This document shows positions 1-8,251 of a DNA stretch of 39,493 nucleotides, in pieces. The notes beneath the pieces were generated by a model. That model had not been told where the DNA came from and ran no database searches. It saw only the letters and a list, made by a program, of their open reading frames with translations. The DNA comes from an uncultured Gemmatimonadota bacterium (lineage in GTDB: Bacteria; Gemmatimonadota; Gemmatimonadetes; Longimicrobiales; Longimicrobiaceae): the NCBI GenBank assembly GCA_902805735.1, contig CADCTW010000179.1, forward strand, positions 1 to 39,493, given 5' to 3'. Both the position numbers and the translations under genes were made by a program. Each line of letters starts with the position of its first letter. Within the stretch, counting starts at the first letter, position 1.

Positions 1-2
1 CA

Positions 3-101
3 CGAGAAGGCAACAGGATGAGCCGGACCTTCGCTCAGTTCAAATCGTTCCCGCTCCTGTCGCTGGGCAAAGCACAGGGCCGCATCAGGTTACAGCGCTA
101 G
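3..101 (+). CDS. possible 3' end of a gene running in from the left
   Basis: The frame is open from the window edge to a TAG at 99-101. The last 27 codons after an ATG at 18 read as a basic tail ending GRIRLQR. The stop lies one base from the stop of the convergent pentapeptide gene, a spacing typical of two real converging genes. No domain can be recognised in so short a piece, and it could be chance. Confidence 0.3.
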   Translation, partial: REGNRMSRTFAQFKSFPLLSLGKAQGRIRLQR

Positions 102-102
102 C

Positions 103-534
103 CTAGCTTCTTAACCGGACAGCACTGAGCAGGTTCGTGAAGTCGCACCCAGAAAAGACAGTCTCGGTGAACTCGGAGTCAGTGACCGAGGAGTTGTTGA
201 ATTGGCAAGCCTCGAAGCGCGTGCGCATTACCGTGTTATTGACGAAAGCGAGGCCGTTGAAGCTGCTTTCGGCGAACTCCGAGTCGATGATGAGACAATC
301 CTTGAAATCCACGCTCGGAAAAGCCGCTCTGAAGGCATGGACGGCGGTGAGCGTGCTGGAGATGATATTACAGCGATTGAAGTCGTGCGTCGGACCGACG
401 GGGCCGAAAATGGTGCATTGGTTGATGTTCTTTGCGGCGATTCGGATCGCGGGGATTCGCGCGAAATCGATCTCAATCCCTTCCGGGTTGCGAGCGACCT
501 GTTCCAAGTACTGCACGTCGAGTGGAGCGGTCAT
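103..534 (-). CDS. pentapeptide-repeat-like protein
   Basis: A 143-residue protein. From about residue 45 it shows a loose five-residue periodicity with a central Phe/Leu/Ile and flanking Ser, Thr, Asn and Cys, for example in FNRCNI, FKDCLI, SEFAESSFNG, TRFEACQFNN and SEFTETVFSGCDF. This is the pattern of the right-handed quadrilateral beta-helix of pentapeptide repeat proteins. There is no signal peptide or membrane segment, so it is probably cytoplasmic. The family includes topoisomerase-protecting DNA mimics and many proteins of unknown role, and nothing here selects among them. The repeats are degenerate compared with a classic A(D/N)LxX array. The gene stands alone and converges on the left-edge reading frame. 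Confidence 0.6.
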   Translation of the reverse strand: MTAPLDVQYLEQVARNPEGIEIDFARIPAIRIAAKNINQCTIFGPVGPTHDFNRCNIISSTLTAVHAFRAAFPSVDFKDCLIIDSEFAESSFNGLAFVNNTVMRTRFEACQFNNSSVTDSEFTETVFSGCDFTNLLSAVRLRS

Positions 535-792
535 GTCGGCCGGAGGGTGGATAATCTCTAGTTATCTACCGCAAGGTCCTCGCTTTGGCGCGGCGTTCCG
601 ATCGTAGCACATTTGTGATTCGCAGCGGAGACGTGCAGCATCTACAGCCTGCTTGGTGGAGATGCGTAACCACGCGGAAGCTTGTCCAGAGCAGCTCCCG
701 CGGGGGATGGACCACCGCCCGCAAACCGGGGGGACCTCGCACTCAAGCGGGTTCTAACGGACAGCCCTGCAACGCTCGAAGCCAAGGTCCAA
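535..792. other. intergenic region with no gene seen
   Basis: Together with the hairpin repeat that follows, this separates the pentapeptide gene from the end of the radical SAM gene. It should hold the promoter of the pentapeptide gene on the minus strand; an AT-rich patch at 550-565 is the best candidate. The open frames here have no protein-like composition. Confidence 0.4.
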
Positions 793-829
793 CAGAGGCA
801 CCGAGATGAAGTTCATCTCTGTGCCTCTG
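793..829. repeat. CACAGAG-type hairpin repeat, copy 1
   Basis: Two 18-nt arms, 793-810 and 812-829, are reverse complements with one G:T mismatch. They are followed by the family tail of TGTCTCTGTGTG type. The copy starts 24 bases past the stop of the minus-strand radical SAM gene. There is no T-run after the stem, so if it ends transcription it does so by structure rather than as a classic intrinsic terminator. Confidence 0.8.
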
Positions 830-852
830 TGTCTCTGTGTGCGCCCCCGTTT

Positions 853-1896
853 TTACCCGAACAGACCGAGCTGCGCGCCAGGCGGCACCCGGAACGCCGC
901 CGACGAGAGCGGAGGGGGCGTCTCGGCGAGGCCGGCTTTGCGGCGGGTGACGCGGAAGAGGGACTGGAGCTGGTCGGCGTAGAAACCCTCGCCGCGGCCG
1001 CGGTGGTGGAAGCGCGGGTCGTAGAGCTTGCCGCCGCGCATCTCGCGGACGCGGCCGAGCACCTTGTCCTTGCGGTCGGGGAAGTGCCGCTCCAGCCACG
1101 AGGCGAACAGGTCCTTGACGCCGTGGGGGAGGCGGAGCGCGACGTAGGTGGCGAAGCTCGCGCCGGCGGCGGCGGAGGCCTCCAGGATGCGCGGGATCTC
1201 GTGGTCGTTGAGGCCGGGGATCACGGGCCCGATCAGCACGCCCACCGGCACCCCCGCGTCCGCCAGCACCGAGACGGCGTCCAGGCGGCGCGCCGGGGTG
1301 GCGGCGCGCGGCTCCATCACCCGCTGCAGCTCCGGGTTTAGGGTGGTCACGGACATGAAGACGATGGCCGCCTGGTGACGGGCGAGCTCCGCGTAGAGGT
1401 CCGCGTCGCGAGTGACGGTGTGGCGCTTGGTGATGACGGCCACCGGGTTGCGGAACTCCGCGAGCACCTCCACGCAACGCCGCGTGATCCCCAGCCGGCT
1501 CTCCACGGGCTGGTACGGGTCGGTGATGCCGCTCATCCCGATCGCGTCGCCCCTCCAGCCCCGCGCGGAAAGCTCGCGGCGCAGGATCTCCGGCGCGTCC
1601 TCCTTCACCAGGATGCGCGTCTCGAAGTCCAGCCCCGCGGACATGCCCAGGTACTCGTGCGTGGGCCGGGCGAAGCAGTAGCTGCACCCGTTCTCGCACC
1701 CGCGGTACGGGTTGATGCCATAGTCGAAGCCCACGTCCGGGCTGTCGTTGCGGACGATGAGCGACTTCGCCGGGTCGCGCAGGTACACCGTGTCCGGCGC
1801 GGCCTCGAACGCGGGGTCCGGCTCGAACGACAGGCGCTCGAAGCGGTTCGCCGGGTTGTCGGCCGAGCCGCGGCCGCGGATGGGAAGGGACTGCAT
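853..1896 (-). CDS. PA0069-family radical SAM protein (SPL-like fold)
   Basis: A 347-residue protein starting at MQSLPIRGRG, a beginning typical of this family. The frame stays open upstream to 2001, but that extension looks untranslated. The iron-sulfur cluster motif is CENGCSYC (Cys67, Cys71, Cys74), the CX3CX2C of radical SAM enzymes. It is followed by a GMSGITDPYQPVE segment and a VITKRH strand typical of the spore-photoproduct-lyase-like branch. The protein should bind a 4Fe-4S cluster and S-adenosylmethionine and generate a 5'-deoxyadenosyl radical. The substrate is unknown for this family, so photoproduct repair should not be assumed. It appears to be a single gene, ending at a hairpin repeat. 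Confidence 0.9.
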   Translation of the reverse strand: MQSLPIRGRGSADNPANRFERLSFEPDPAFEAAPDTVYLRDPAKSLIVRNDSPDVGFDYGINPYRGCENGCSYCFARPTHEYLGMSAGLDFETRILVKEDAPEILRRELSARGWRGDAIGMSGITDPYQPVESRLGITRRCVEVLAEFRNPVAVITKRHTVTRDADLYAELARHQAAIVFMSVTTLNPELQRVMEPRAATPARRLDAVSVLADAGVPVGVLIGPVIPGLNDHEIPRILEASAAAGASFATYVALRLPHGVKDLFASWLERHFPDRKDKVLGRVREMRGGKLYDPRFHHRGRGEGFYADQLQSLFRVTRRKAGLAETPPPLSSAAFRVPPGAQLGLFG

Positions 1897-2265
1897 CGGG
1901 ATCTCGTCAGGGACGGGTGCGCGGGAAGATCCTCGCGCCCGGTGGTACCCCGGACCGCGTGCCGCGGTGCCCATCGCCGCGGCGGACCGGAAGGCGGGCA
2001 CCGGGACGGTGGCGGAATGGGAGCTACTCGATTAGGTTGCAGCTTGCGACTTCCATGTTCGCCCTCCGCATCCATCCGGCTCCGCTTCCAGTCGTCCGAT
2101 CCCCCGCTCTTGCTCTCCTGGGGCGAGGGGGACCTACGTATTTCGCTGGGTTCGGGCCGGAGATCCGGCTTCGCTCGTGAGGGCGGGCGTGTTCCGGCAG
2201 CAGCCGCCGGCCCTCGCGCATCCTCCGTGCTCCTCGCCCGCCTTCCCTTCTCCGCCCCTGGAACC
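1897..2265. other. divergent intergenic region
   Basis: This lies between the start of the radical SAM gene on the minus strand and the dockerin/Big-2 gene on the plus strand, so it should hold two divergent promoters. I see no clear -35/-10 pair, no small gene and no repeat. Confidence 0.4.
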
Positions 2266-3762
2266 ATGCGTCCTTCCGCACTCCACCGGCTCCTGGGCCT
2301 GGCCCTGGCCGTCCTGCTCCCCGCCACCGCGCGCGCGCAGCAGGCCAGCCTCCGCGGCGACGTGAACGGCGACGGCCGCGTGACCGCCGCCGACGCGCAG
2401 GCCGTGCGCGACCACGTGGCGGGGCGCCCCGCCGCGCCCGGCATCGTGCTGCTCCCCAACGGCGACGCCAACGGGGACGGGCGGATCACGGCCGTGGACG
2501 CGGCCATCATCCAGGCGTTCGCCGCCGGGCGCGACCTCAGCCGCTTCGGCATGGGCAAGCCCGTGCGCGGCGAGGCCGGGAGCCTGATGGTGCTGCACGA
2601 GTGCACGGTGGACGTCGAATCGGGGGCGCAGAGCTGCCAGACGCCGCGCCCCGCGGGGGCCGCGGCGGACGTGATCCTGGGCAAGCCGTACGTGGTGTAC
2701 GTCACCACGGGCGCGGTGTCTTCCCGCGGCAACGCGGCGGACGAGGACACCACCAGCATGAACGTGGCGGTGACCAACCAGATCGGGCAGCCCATCGGCA
2801 CGGTCGACGGCACCAGCGCGGCCGCCAGCGGCAATCGCATCTTCGTGCACGACGGCCCCCGCGTGACCTCCGTGAAGAGCGGCACCCTGGCCAGCGCCAC
2901 GGTACGCGTGGAGGGCACCGACGGGACGGCGGACTTTACCAGCCCGGACGGCTCGTTCGTGCGCACGGGGAAGCCGTACTTCCAGTACGACGGCGTGCTG
3001 GCGACCGGCGCGACCTCGGCGCCGAAGCCGTGGCGCTTCGTCTACTCGGCGAACACGAAGACGTTCAGCTACTCCGTTCTGGTCTCCGCCCCGGTGCGGT
3101 ACGAGTACGGCTGGGCCACGCTCGCCGACACGGCGCTGGTGCTGCGCACCGCCGAGGCGAGCTCCCCGCAGACGGCCACGGTGAAGGACCAGACCGGCAC
3201 GAGCGTGAGCGACGCGGTCACCTGGTCCAGTTCCAACGATGCGGTGGCCACCGTGGACCCCAGCACGGGCGTGGTGACGGCGGTCGCGCGGGGCACCGCC
3301 ACCATCACCGCGACCTCCTCGGTGCAGCCGCGGCGGGCGGGCTCCATGACCGTGTCGGTAGGCGCGTTGTGGACGGGCACCGCCAGCACCGACTGGACCA
3401 GCGCCGCCAACTGGTTCGACGGCGTGGTCCCCGACACCACCCTGGACGCCACCGTCCCCGCATCCACCCCCCACACGCCGACCCTCACGAACGGCGTGAC
3501 CATCTTCACGCTGGACGCCGGCGGCGCGGTGAACCTGGGCGGCTTCACGATGCAGTTGCGCGGCAGCCTGGAGGGCTCCGGCACGCTTTCCGCCGGCACC
3601 CTCTGGCTCCGCGGCACCGAGCTCCAGGGCAACGCGCCGTCCCTCCTGGTCACCACCGGCGTCAAGGTCGACGGCCCCACGAAGGCGACCGGCGCCGTCT
3701 CGATCCAGAACGGCTCGCTGGCGATTTCCGGCGACAAACCGATGAGTATCGCGGTTCCGTGA
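2266..3762 (+). CDS. secreted dockerin-like and Big-2 domain protein
   Basis: A 498-residue protein. A signal peptide (MRPSALHRLL, hydrophobic core, ATARA before QQ at about residue 24) sends it out of the cytoplasm. Residues 31-90 carry two dockerin type I calcium-loop repeats, DVNGDGRVTAADA and DANGDGRITAVDA, each followed by a helix. Around residues 295-365 lies a bacterial Ig-like group 2 domain (VTWSSSNDAVATVD, then GVVTAVARGTATITATS). The rest is Ser/Thr/Gly-rich beta sequence starting WTGTASTDWTSAANWFDG, as in autotransporter-like beta-helices. The start at 2266 is the only ATG placing the signal peptide at the N-terminus. There is no cohesin or cellulase nearby, so the dockerin is probably a calcium-binding module rather than part of a cellulosome. 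The C-terminus ends abruptly with no sorting signal. Confidence 0.85.
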   Translation: MRPSALHRLLGLALAVLLPATARAQQASLRGDVNGDGRVTAADAQAVRDHVAGRPAAPGIVLLPNGDANGDGRITAVDAAIIQAFAAGRDLSRFGMGKPVRGEAGSLMVLHECTVDVESGAQSCQTPRPAGAAADVILGKPYVVYVTTGAVSSRGNAADEDTTSMNVAVTNQIGQPIGTVDGTSAAASGNRIFVHDGPRVTSVKSGTLASATVRVEGTDGTADFTSPDGSFVRTGKPYFQYDGVLATGATSAPKPWRFVYSANTKTFSYSVLVSAPVRYEYGWATLADTALVLRTAEASSPQTATVKDQTGTSVSDAVTWSSSNDAVATVDPSTGVVTAVARGTATITATSSVQPRRAGSMTVSVGALWTGTASTDWTSAANWFDGVVPDTTLDATVPASTPHTPTLTNGVTIFTLDAGGAVNLGGFTMQLRGSLEGSGTLSAGTLWLRGTELQGNAPSLLVTTGVKVDGPTKATGAVSIQNGSLAISGDKPMSIAVP

Positions 3763-3769
3763 AAAGCAG

Positions 3770-3860
3770 TGCCTAGTGCCCAGTGCCGAGCGCCCAGTAA
3801 CAGCAGTACCGCTAACTAGGCACTAGGCACTAGGCACCAGGCACTAGGCATTAGGCACTT
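3770..3860. repeat. heptamer array with opposing arms (GTGCCTA / TAGGCAC)
   Basis: On the left is GTGCCTAGTGCCCAGTGCC. On the right are about six tandem copies of a 7-nt unit of ACTAGGC type, with CCAGGC and TTAGGC variants. The two sides are reverse complements, so alternative hairpins can form. It lies between the dockerin gene and the S74 gene, eight bases past the first stop. It could insulate transcription or be a slipped-strand repeat. Confidence 0.8.
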
Positions 3861-3904
3861 CGCTCCTCTCCCTGCCGTCCCACCCTCACTCACCAGGCCC
3901 GACC

Positions 3905-4993
3905 ATGAAGATCCGCAGCTTCGTCCTGCTCCTGCTCGGCGCGCTGGCGCCGGGAGCCGCTGCCGCCCAGCCGTACCCGGACTCGGCGCTCGCCGTGTCG
4001 TACCAGGGCAAAAGCCTGCTCCGCGTGAACATCAACGGCGGCGCGGTGTTCGGTGGCGAGTTCACGGGGAGCTCCACCGGGAGCAACTGCACGTCCGGTG
4101 GAAGCGGCGCCGCCTGCGTCCCCATAGAAGGCGCGGGGACGCGGATGATGTGGTCCCCTGAGAAGGCGGCGTTCCGGGCGGGATACATCAACGGGACGCA
4201 GTGGGACGACGCCAACATCGGCCTCTACTCCGTCGCCATGGGACAAAGCGTGCGCGCCAGCGGCGACAACGCGGTCGCGATGGGCCTCCGCAACAGCGCC
4301 ATCAACGGGTCGAGCTTCGCCGTGGGCGAGGACAACACCGCCTCCGGGTTCGCCTCGGTCGCGATGGGCTATCACGCCAGCACCAACACGCGGCGCGGAT
4401 CGTTCGTCTTCGCGGACAACGTCACCGGCGGCACCCAGGACACGGTGAAGGCCGAGCTGGTGGGGTCGGCTGTTTGGCGGCTGAGCTGCGGCATGCGCAT
4501 CTGGACCAACCAGGCGCTCACCACCGGCGTGGCGTTCGGTGGGCCGTCCGTCAATCCGTCCGTCTGCGGCAGCAGCTACTATTTCGGCCAGTCCAGCGCC
4601 ATGATCGCAACCAGCACCGGCGCCTACCTCTCCACCAGCGGCACGTGGACCAACGCGTCGGACGTGAACCGCAAGCACCACTTCCTCGCGGTCTCCGGCG
4701 AAGACGTGCTGGACCGGCTGCGCGCCATGCCCGTGAGCAGCTGGAGCTACCGGGTGGACGACACGAGCATCCGCCACATCGGCCCCACGGCGCAGGACTT
4801 CCGGCGCGCGTTCGGCCTGGGCAACGACTCGGTGTCCATCGCGACGGTGGACGCGGACGGCGTGGCGCTGGCCGCCGCCAAGGCGCTGGACGCGCGCGAC
4901 CGGGCGCAGCAGGCGGAGATCGACGCCCTGCGGGCGGAGAACGCGGAGCTGAAGCGGCGCCTGGAGCGCATCGAGCAGATGCTGAAGCCCTGA
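3905..4993 (+). CDS. surface protein with YadA-type head repeats and S74 chaperone domain
   Basis: A 362-residue protein with a signal peptide (MKIRSFVLLLLGALAPGAAAAQ). Residues 105-160 contain repeats of the type GLYSVAMGQSVRASGDNAVAMG, as in the left-handed beta-roll heads of trimeric autotransporter adhesins. Residues 250-325 match the S74 intramolecular chaperone of phage tail spikes. SDVNRK gives Ser252 and Lys257 at the spacing of the autocleavage dyad, and GPTAQDFRRAFG matches the conserved GxxAQ(E/D) segment. The C-terminus (about 328-360) is a trimer-compatible coiled coil rich in Glu and Leu. It should assemble as a trimeric beta-structure at the surface. No outer-membrane anchor barrel is present, so how it is held is unclear. 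The convergent permease gene ends 74 bases away across a perfect hairpin. Confidence 0.82.
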   Translation: MKIRSFVLLLLGALAPGAAAAQPYPDSALAVSYQGKSLLRVNINGGAVFGGEFTGSSTGSNCTSGGSGAACVPIEGAGTRMMWSPEKAAFRAGYINGTQWDDANIGLYSVAMGQSVRASGDNAVAMGLRNSAINGSSFAVGEDNTASGFASVAMGYHASTNTRRGSFVFADNVTGGTQDTVKAELVGSAVWRLSCGMRIWTNQALTTGVAFGGPSVNPSVCGSSYYFGQSSAMIATSTGAYLSTSGTWTNASDVNRKHHFLAVSGEDVLDRLRAMPVSSWSYRVDDTSIRHIGPTAQDFRRAFGLGNDSVSIATVDADGVALAAAKALDARDRAQQAEIDALRAENAELKRRLERIEQMLKP

Positions 4994-5002
4994 AAAGCGG
5001 GG

Positions 5003-5066
5003 CTCACACAGAGACACAGAGGCACAGAGACGACTTCATCTCTGTGCCTCTGTGTCTCTGTGTGAG
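5003..5066. repeat. CACAGAG-type hairpin repeat, copy 2 (perfect 28-bp stem)
   Basis: The arms 5003-5030 and 5039-5066 are exact reverse complements with an 8-nt loop. It fills the gap between two converging genes: the S74 gene stops at 4993 and the permease stops at 5068. It is the cleanest member of the family and well placed to act on transcripts from both sides. Confidence 0.92.
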
Positions 5067-5067
5067 G

Positions 5068-7758
5068 TCAGGAGCCGCGCAGGGCGATGGCGGGGTCCAC
5101 GCGGGCGGCGCGGCTGGCGGGGAGGTAGCTGGCCAGGAGCGCGACGGAGGCCAGCACCAGCGGCACCGCCAGGAAGGTGACCGGGTCGGTGGTGGTGACG
5201 CCGAAGAGCAGGGAGCGGAGGAGGCGGGTCAGGGCCAGGGAGCCCAGCAGGCCCAGCGCCAGGCCGGCCACCGTCAGCACCATCCCCTGGCGCACGATGA
5301 GGCGCAGGATGTTGCCGCGCTCCGCCCCCAGCGCCACGCGCACGCCGATCTCGCCGCGGCGCTGGGTGACGGCGTAGGAGATGATGCCGTACAGGCCGAT
5401 GCCGGCCAGGACGAGCGCCAGCGTGGCGAAGGCCGCCAGCAGGTAGCTGCTCATGCGGGAGCGCGCGGTGGCCTCGCCCACCACCTCGTTCATGGTGCGC
5501 ACGCTCGCCACCGGGAGGTTGGGGTCCAGGCCGCGCACCACGTCGCGCGCGGGGCCTGCCAGCGCCAGCGGGTCGCCGGTGGTGCGGATCACCACGTTGA
5601 TGCCCCCGTCGGGCCACTGCGCGAGGCTGCGGTAGAGGGCCGGGGCGGGCTCGTCGGTCACGCTGGTCTCGCGGACGTCCGCCACCACGCCCACGATCTC
5701 GCCCTCGATCACCTCGGGCCACGGGTAGGCGAGGCGCTTGCCCACGGGGTCTTCGCCGGGAAACTGCTGCCGCGCGAGGGCCTCGTTGATGATGAACGCG
5801 GGCGGCGCCTGGGCGTTGTCGCGCCCGTCGAAGGCGCGGCCGCGCACCAGGCGCACCCCCTGCGCCGGGAAGTAGTTGCCCCCCACCACGCGCAGGTCCA
5901 CCCCCGGCTCCTCGCCCGCCCTGGGCGCGGCACGGTCCGCGCGCCAGGCGACGTGCCCCGTTTTCCCCACGGTGAGCGGCAGGTGCGACACGGTGCCGGC
6001 CGCCGTCACGCCGGGAAGCCCTTCCAGCGCCGGGACCAGCCGCTCCAGGAAGCCGCGGGCCGCGCCTTCCTGCGCGTACGCCTCCGAGTTGAGCGACATC
6101 CGCATGGTGAGCACCCCTTCCGCGCGGATGCCGGTATCCACCGCCTGCAGCTTCTGGAAGGAGCGCATCAGCAGCCCCGCGCCCACCAGCAGCATCAGCG
6201 CCAGCGCCACCTCGGCCACCACCAGCCCGCTGCGCAGACGCGTGGAGCCCCGCCCGCCCGTGGAGCCGCGGCTGGCGTCGCGCAGGGTGGACTGCAGCTC
6301 CGTGCGGCTGGAGACCAGCGCCGGCGCCAGGCCGAAGAGGATCCCCGTGAGCAGGGTGATGGCGAGCGCGGAAAGGAGCACGCGCGAGTCGACCGCCACG
6401 GTGTCCAGCCGCGGAAGCTGCACCGTCTGGGGAAGCATGCGCACCAGCGCGCGCGTGCCCAGCAGCGCCGCCGTCACCCCGATGGCGCCGCCGGCCAGCG
6501 ACAGCACCATGCTCTCGGTGAGGAGCTGCCGCACCAGGCGGCCCCGCGTGGCGCCCAGCGACAGGTGCACCGCGATCTCCCGCCGCCGCGCGACGGCGCG
6601 CCCCAGGAGCAGGTTGGCGACGTTGGTGCAGGCGATCAGCAGCAGCATCCCCACCGCCGCCAGCAGCACCAGCAGCGCCGGGCGCACCTGCCCCACCACC
6701 TCCTCCCGCATCGGCACCAACCCCACGCCCCACCCGGTGTTGAAGTCGGGGAAGCGCTCGGCGAGGCGCCGCCCGATGGCGCCCATCTCGTCGCGCGCCC
6801 GCTCCATGGGCACGCCCGGCTTCAGCCGCGCGACGCCGGTGAGGAAGCGGCCCTGGCTGGTGCGGTTCCCCTTGGCGAGCGCCAGCGGGATCCACAGGTC
6901 GGGCTTCTGGTCCAGCACCCGGAACTCGGGCCCCATCACCCCGACCACGGTGATGGGATCGCTATCCACGCGGATCGTCTTCCCCACGATGGCGGGGTCG
7001 CCGCCGTAGCGGCTCTGCCAGAGGCCGTGGCTGAGCACCGCCACGTCGCCCAACGCCAGCCCCTCGCCCACGTCGTCGTCCTCGTCCGGGCGGAAGACGC
7101 GGCCAAGCTGGGCGCGCACGCCCAGCGTGGAGAAGAGGTTGGCGCTGGCGAGCTGCACCTGCACCTCGCGCGGCTCGCCGTCGCCGGTGAGGTTGCGCGG
7201 CCAGGTGGTGAAGTAGGCCATGGAGGAAAACGACCGCGCCTGCTCCTGCCAGTCGAAGAAGTTGGCCGGCGACACCGTGCCGCCGGGGGCGGGGGCGCCG
7301 GGCTCGTCCAGGCGCGTCTCGCGCATCACCAGCAGCTCGTCCGCGCCGGCCACGCCCAGCGGCCGCAGCAGCACCGCGTCCAGCACGGTGTAGATGGAGG
7401 TGGTGGCGCCGATGCCCAGCGCCAGCGTGAGCACGGCGACGGCGGTGAAGCCGGGGGAGCGGCGCAGGGTGCGCCCGGCGTAGCGAAGGTCCTGGCGCAG
7501 GTCGCTCCACCGGCTGGAGCGGTGCTCCTGGCGCACGCGCCGGCGGCCGATGGCCTCCAGCTCCGCCCGCGCCTCCTTCACGTCACCGAACTCGCGCAGC
7601 GCCTCGGCGCGGGCCGCCGCGGGCTCCATCCCGCGCGCCGCCAGCTCGCGCGTGCGCTCCTCCAGGTGGAAGGCGATCTCGTCGTCCACGTCGCCCGCCA
7701 CCGCGCCCTCGGAGGCGGGGAGGCGGAAGAGCGAGCGGATTCCGGGGATTCGTGCCAT
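5068..7758 (-). CDS. ADOP-type orphan ABC permease (MacB/FtsX family)
   Basis: An 896-residue protein. Residues about 24-60 (DVDDEIAFHLEERTRELAARGM, then ALREFGD) are the leader seen in acidobacterial duplicated orphan permeases. A first membrane helix follows (RRSPGFTAVAVLTLALGIGA). The body is two MacB periplasmic core plus FtsX units. FtsX helices fall near residues 385-500 and 770-885, the first unit containing LLLLIACTNVANLLLGRAVARRREIAVHLSLGA and the second ITQRRGEIGVRVALGAERG-like sequence. No ATPase gene is next to it. Such permeases are thought to use a shared MacB-type ATPase for efflux or mechanotransmission, but the substrate is unknown. The gene follows PadR by 7 bp and is almost certainly cotranscribed with it. 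Confidence 0.93.
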   Translation of the reverse strand: MARIPGIRSLFRLPASEGAVAGDVDDEIAFHLEERTRELAARGMEPAAARAEALREFGDVKEARAELEAIGRRRVRQEHRSSRWSDLRQDLRYAGRTLRRSPGFTAVAVLTLALGIGATTSIYTVLDAVLLRPLGVAGADELLVMRETRLDEPGAPAPGGTVSPANFFDWQEQARSFSSMAYFTTWPRNLTGDGEPREVQVQLASANLFSTLGVRAQLGRVFRPDEDDDVGEGLALGDVAVLSHGLWQSRYGGDPAIVGKTIRVDSDPITVVGVMGPEFRVLDQKPDLWIPLALAKGNRTSQGRFLTGVARLKPGVPMERARDEMGAIGRRLAERFPDFNTGWGVGLVPMREEVVGQVRPALLVLLAAVGMLLLIACTNVANLLLGRAVARRREIAVHLSLGATRGRLVRQLLTESMVLSLAGGAIGVTAALLGTRALVRMLPQTVQLPRLDTVAVDSRVLLSALAITLLTGILFGLAPALVSSRTELQSTLRDASRGSTGGRGSTRLRSGLVVAEVALALMLLVGAGLLMRSFQKLQAVDTGIRAEGVLTMRMSLNSEAYAQEGAARGFLERLVPALEGLPGVTAAGTVSHLPLTVGKTGHVAWRADRAAPRAGEEPGVDLRVVGGNYFPAQGVRLVRGRAFDGRDNAQAPPAFIINEALARQQFPGEDPVGKRLAYPWPEVIEGEIVGVVADVRETSVTDEPAPALYRSLAQWPDGGINVVIRTTGDPLALAGPARDVVRGLDPNLPVASVRTMNEVVGEATARSRMSSYLLAAFATLALVLAGIGLYGIISYAVTQRRGEIGVRVALGAERGNILRLIVRQGMVLTVAGLALGLLGSLALTRLLRSLLFGVTTTDPVTFLAVPLVLASVALLASYLPASRAARVDPAIALRGS

Positions 7759-7765
7759 GGAGACC

Positions 7766-8104
7766 TCAGGCGGTCTGGAGGACTTTGAAGACGGCGGCCG
7801 CGTAGCGAGACCAGGTGTCCGTCTTGGTGGCGAGCTGGCGGCGTCCCTCGGCGGTGAGCTCGTAGTACTTGGCCTTGCGGTTCTTCTCCGTGAGCCCCCA
7901 CGCGCAGGCCAGCCACCCCCGCTCCTCCATCCGGTGCAGCGACACGTAGAGCGCGCGGTCCTCCACCTGGAGCTCCGCGTCCGTGGTCGCCTTGATCCAC
8001 TGGGCGATCTCGTACCCGTGCCGCGGCCCCCACGACACCGTCTTCAGCACCAGCACGTCCAGCGTCCCCTGCAGCAGCTGCAGATCCTCTCGCGGCATCT
8101 CCAC
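7766..8104 (-). CDS. PadR-family transcriptional regulator
   Basis: A 112-residue protein with the PadR winged helix: LLQGTLDVLVLKTV, GPRHGYEIAQWI, ALYVSLHRMEERGWL, then KAKYYELTAEGRRQL. The C-terminal helix (TKTDTWSRYAAAVFKVL) is short, as in the PadR-s2 type, and serves dimerisation. It is the first gene of a two-gene unit with the ADOP permease, a pairing common in Acidobacteriota and Gemmatimonadota. It probably represses its own operon through the dyad just upstream. The inducer is unknown. Confidence 0.93.
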   Translation of the reverse strand: MEMPREDLQLLQGTLDVLVLKTVSWGPRHGYEIAQWIKATTDAELQVEDRALYVSLHRMEERGWLACAWGLTEKNRKAKYYELTAEGRRQLATKTDTWSRYAAAVFKVLQTA

Positions 8105-8112
8105 TCCTCCGA

Positions 8113-8130
8113 TGTGTTCCCCGGAACATT
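8113..8130 (-). promoter_or_regulatory. candidate PadR operator
   Basis: TGTTCC-CC-GGAACA (8115-8128) is a perfect 6-bp-arm dyad whose flanks extend it toward ATGT...ACAT, the known PadR-box pattern. It begins about 10 bases before the PadR start codon, so binding there would block the operon promoter. The operator role is inferred from position and symmetry. Confidence 0.5.
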
Positions 8131-8177
8131 TACATGGAAGAGGATACGGAGGGTCCCGGAGGCACGCAAGGTTTTTG

Positions 8178-8246
8178 TCTCACACAGAGACACAGAGGCA
8201 CAGAGGAAAGCCATCTTCCTCTGTGCCTCTGTGTCTCTGTGTGAGA
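8178..8246. repeat. CACAGAG-type hairpin repeat, copy 3 (31-bp stem)
   Basis: The arms 8178-8208 and 8216-8246 are reverse complements around a 7-nt loop. The copy starts five bases past the stop of the minus-strand secreted-protein gene at 8252 and ends before the PadR promoter region. In the minus direction the stem is followed by an A-run rather than a T-run. Confidence 0.9.
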
Positions 8247-8251
8247 TTCGT

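Noticed and set aside
2266..3762. Cellulosome scaffold or enzyme, because of the dockerin repeats
   Set aside because: No cohesin, glycoside hydrolase or carbohydrate-binding domain is present. Dockerin-like calcium loops are common in secreted proteins of other kinds.
3770..3860. Possible CRISPR array
   Set aside because: The units are contiguous 7-mers with no spacers, and no cas genes are in the window.
5003..5066. Classic rho-independent terminator
   Set aside because: The stem is far longer than usual and there is no T-run on either strand, so I list it as a repeat with a possible termination role.
4201..7788. A 1195-codon open frame on the plus strand
   Set aside because: It is the antisense shadow of the orphan permease and part of the S74 gene. 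It is rich in His, Arg, Gly and Ala with no domains, as expected from high-GC antisense frames.
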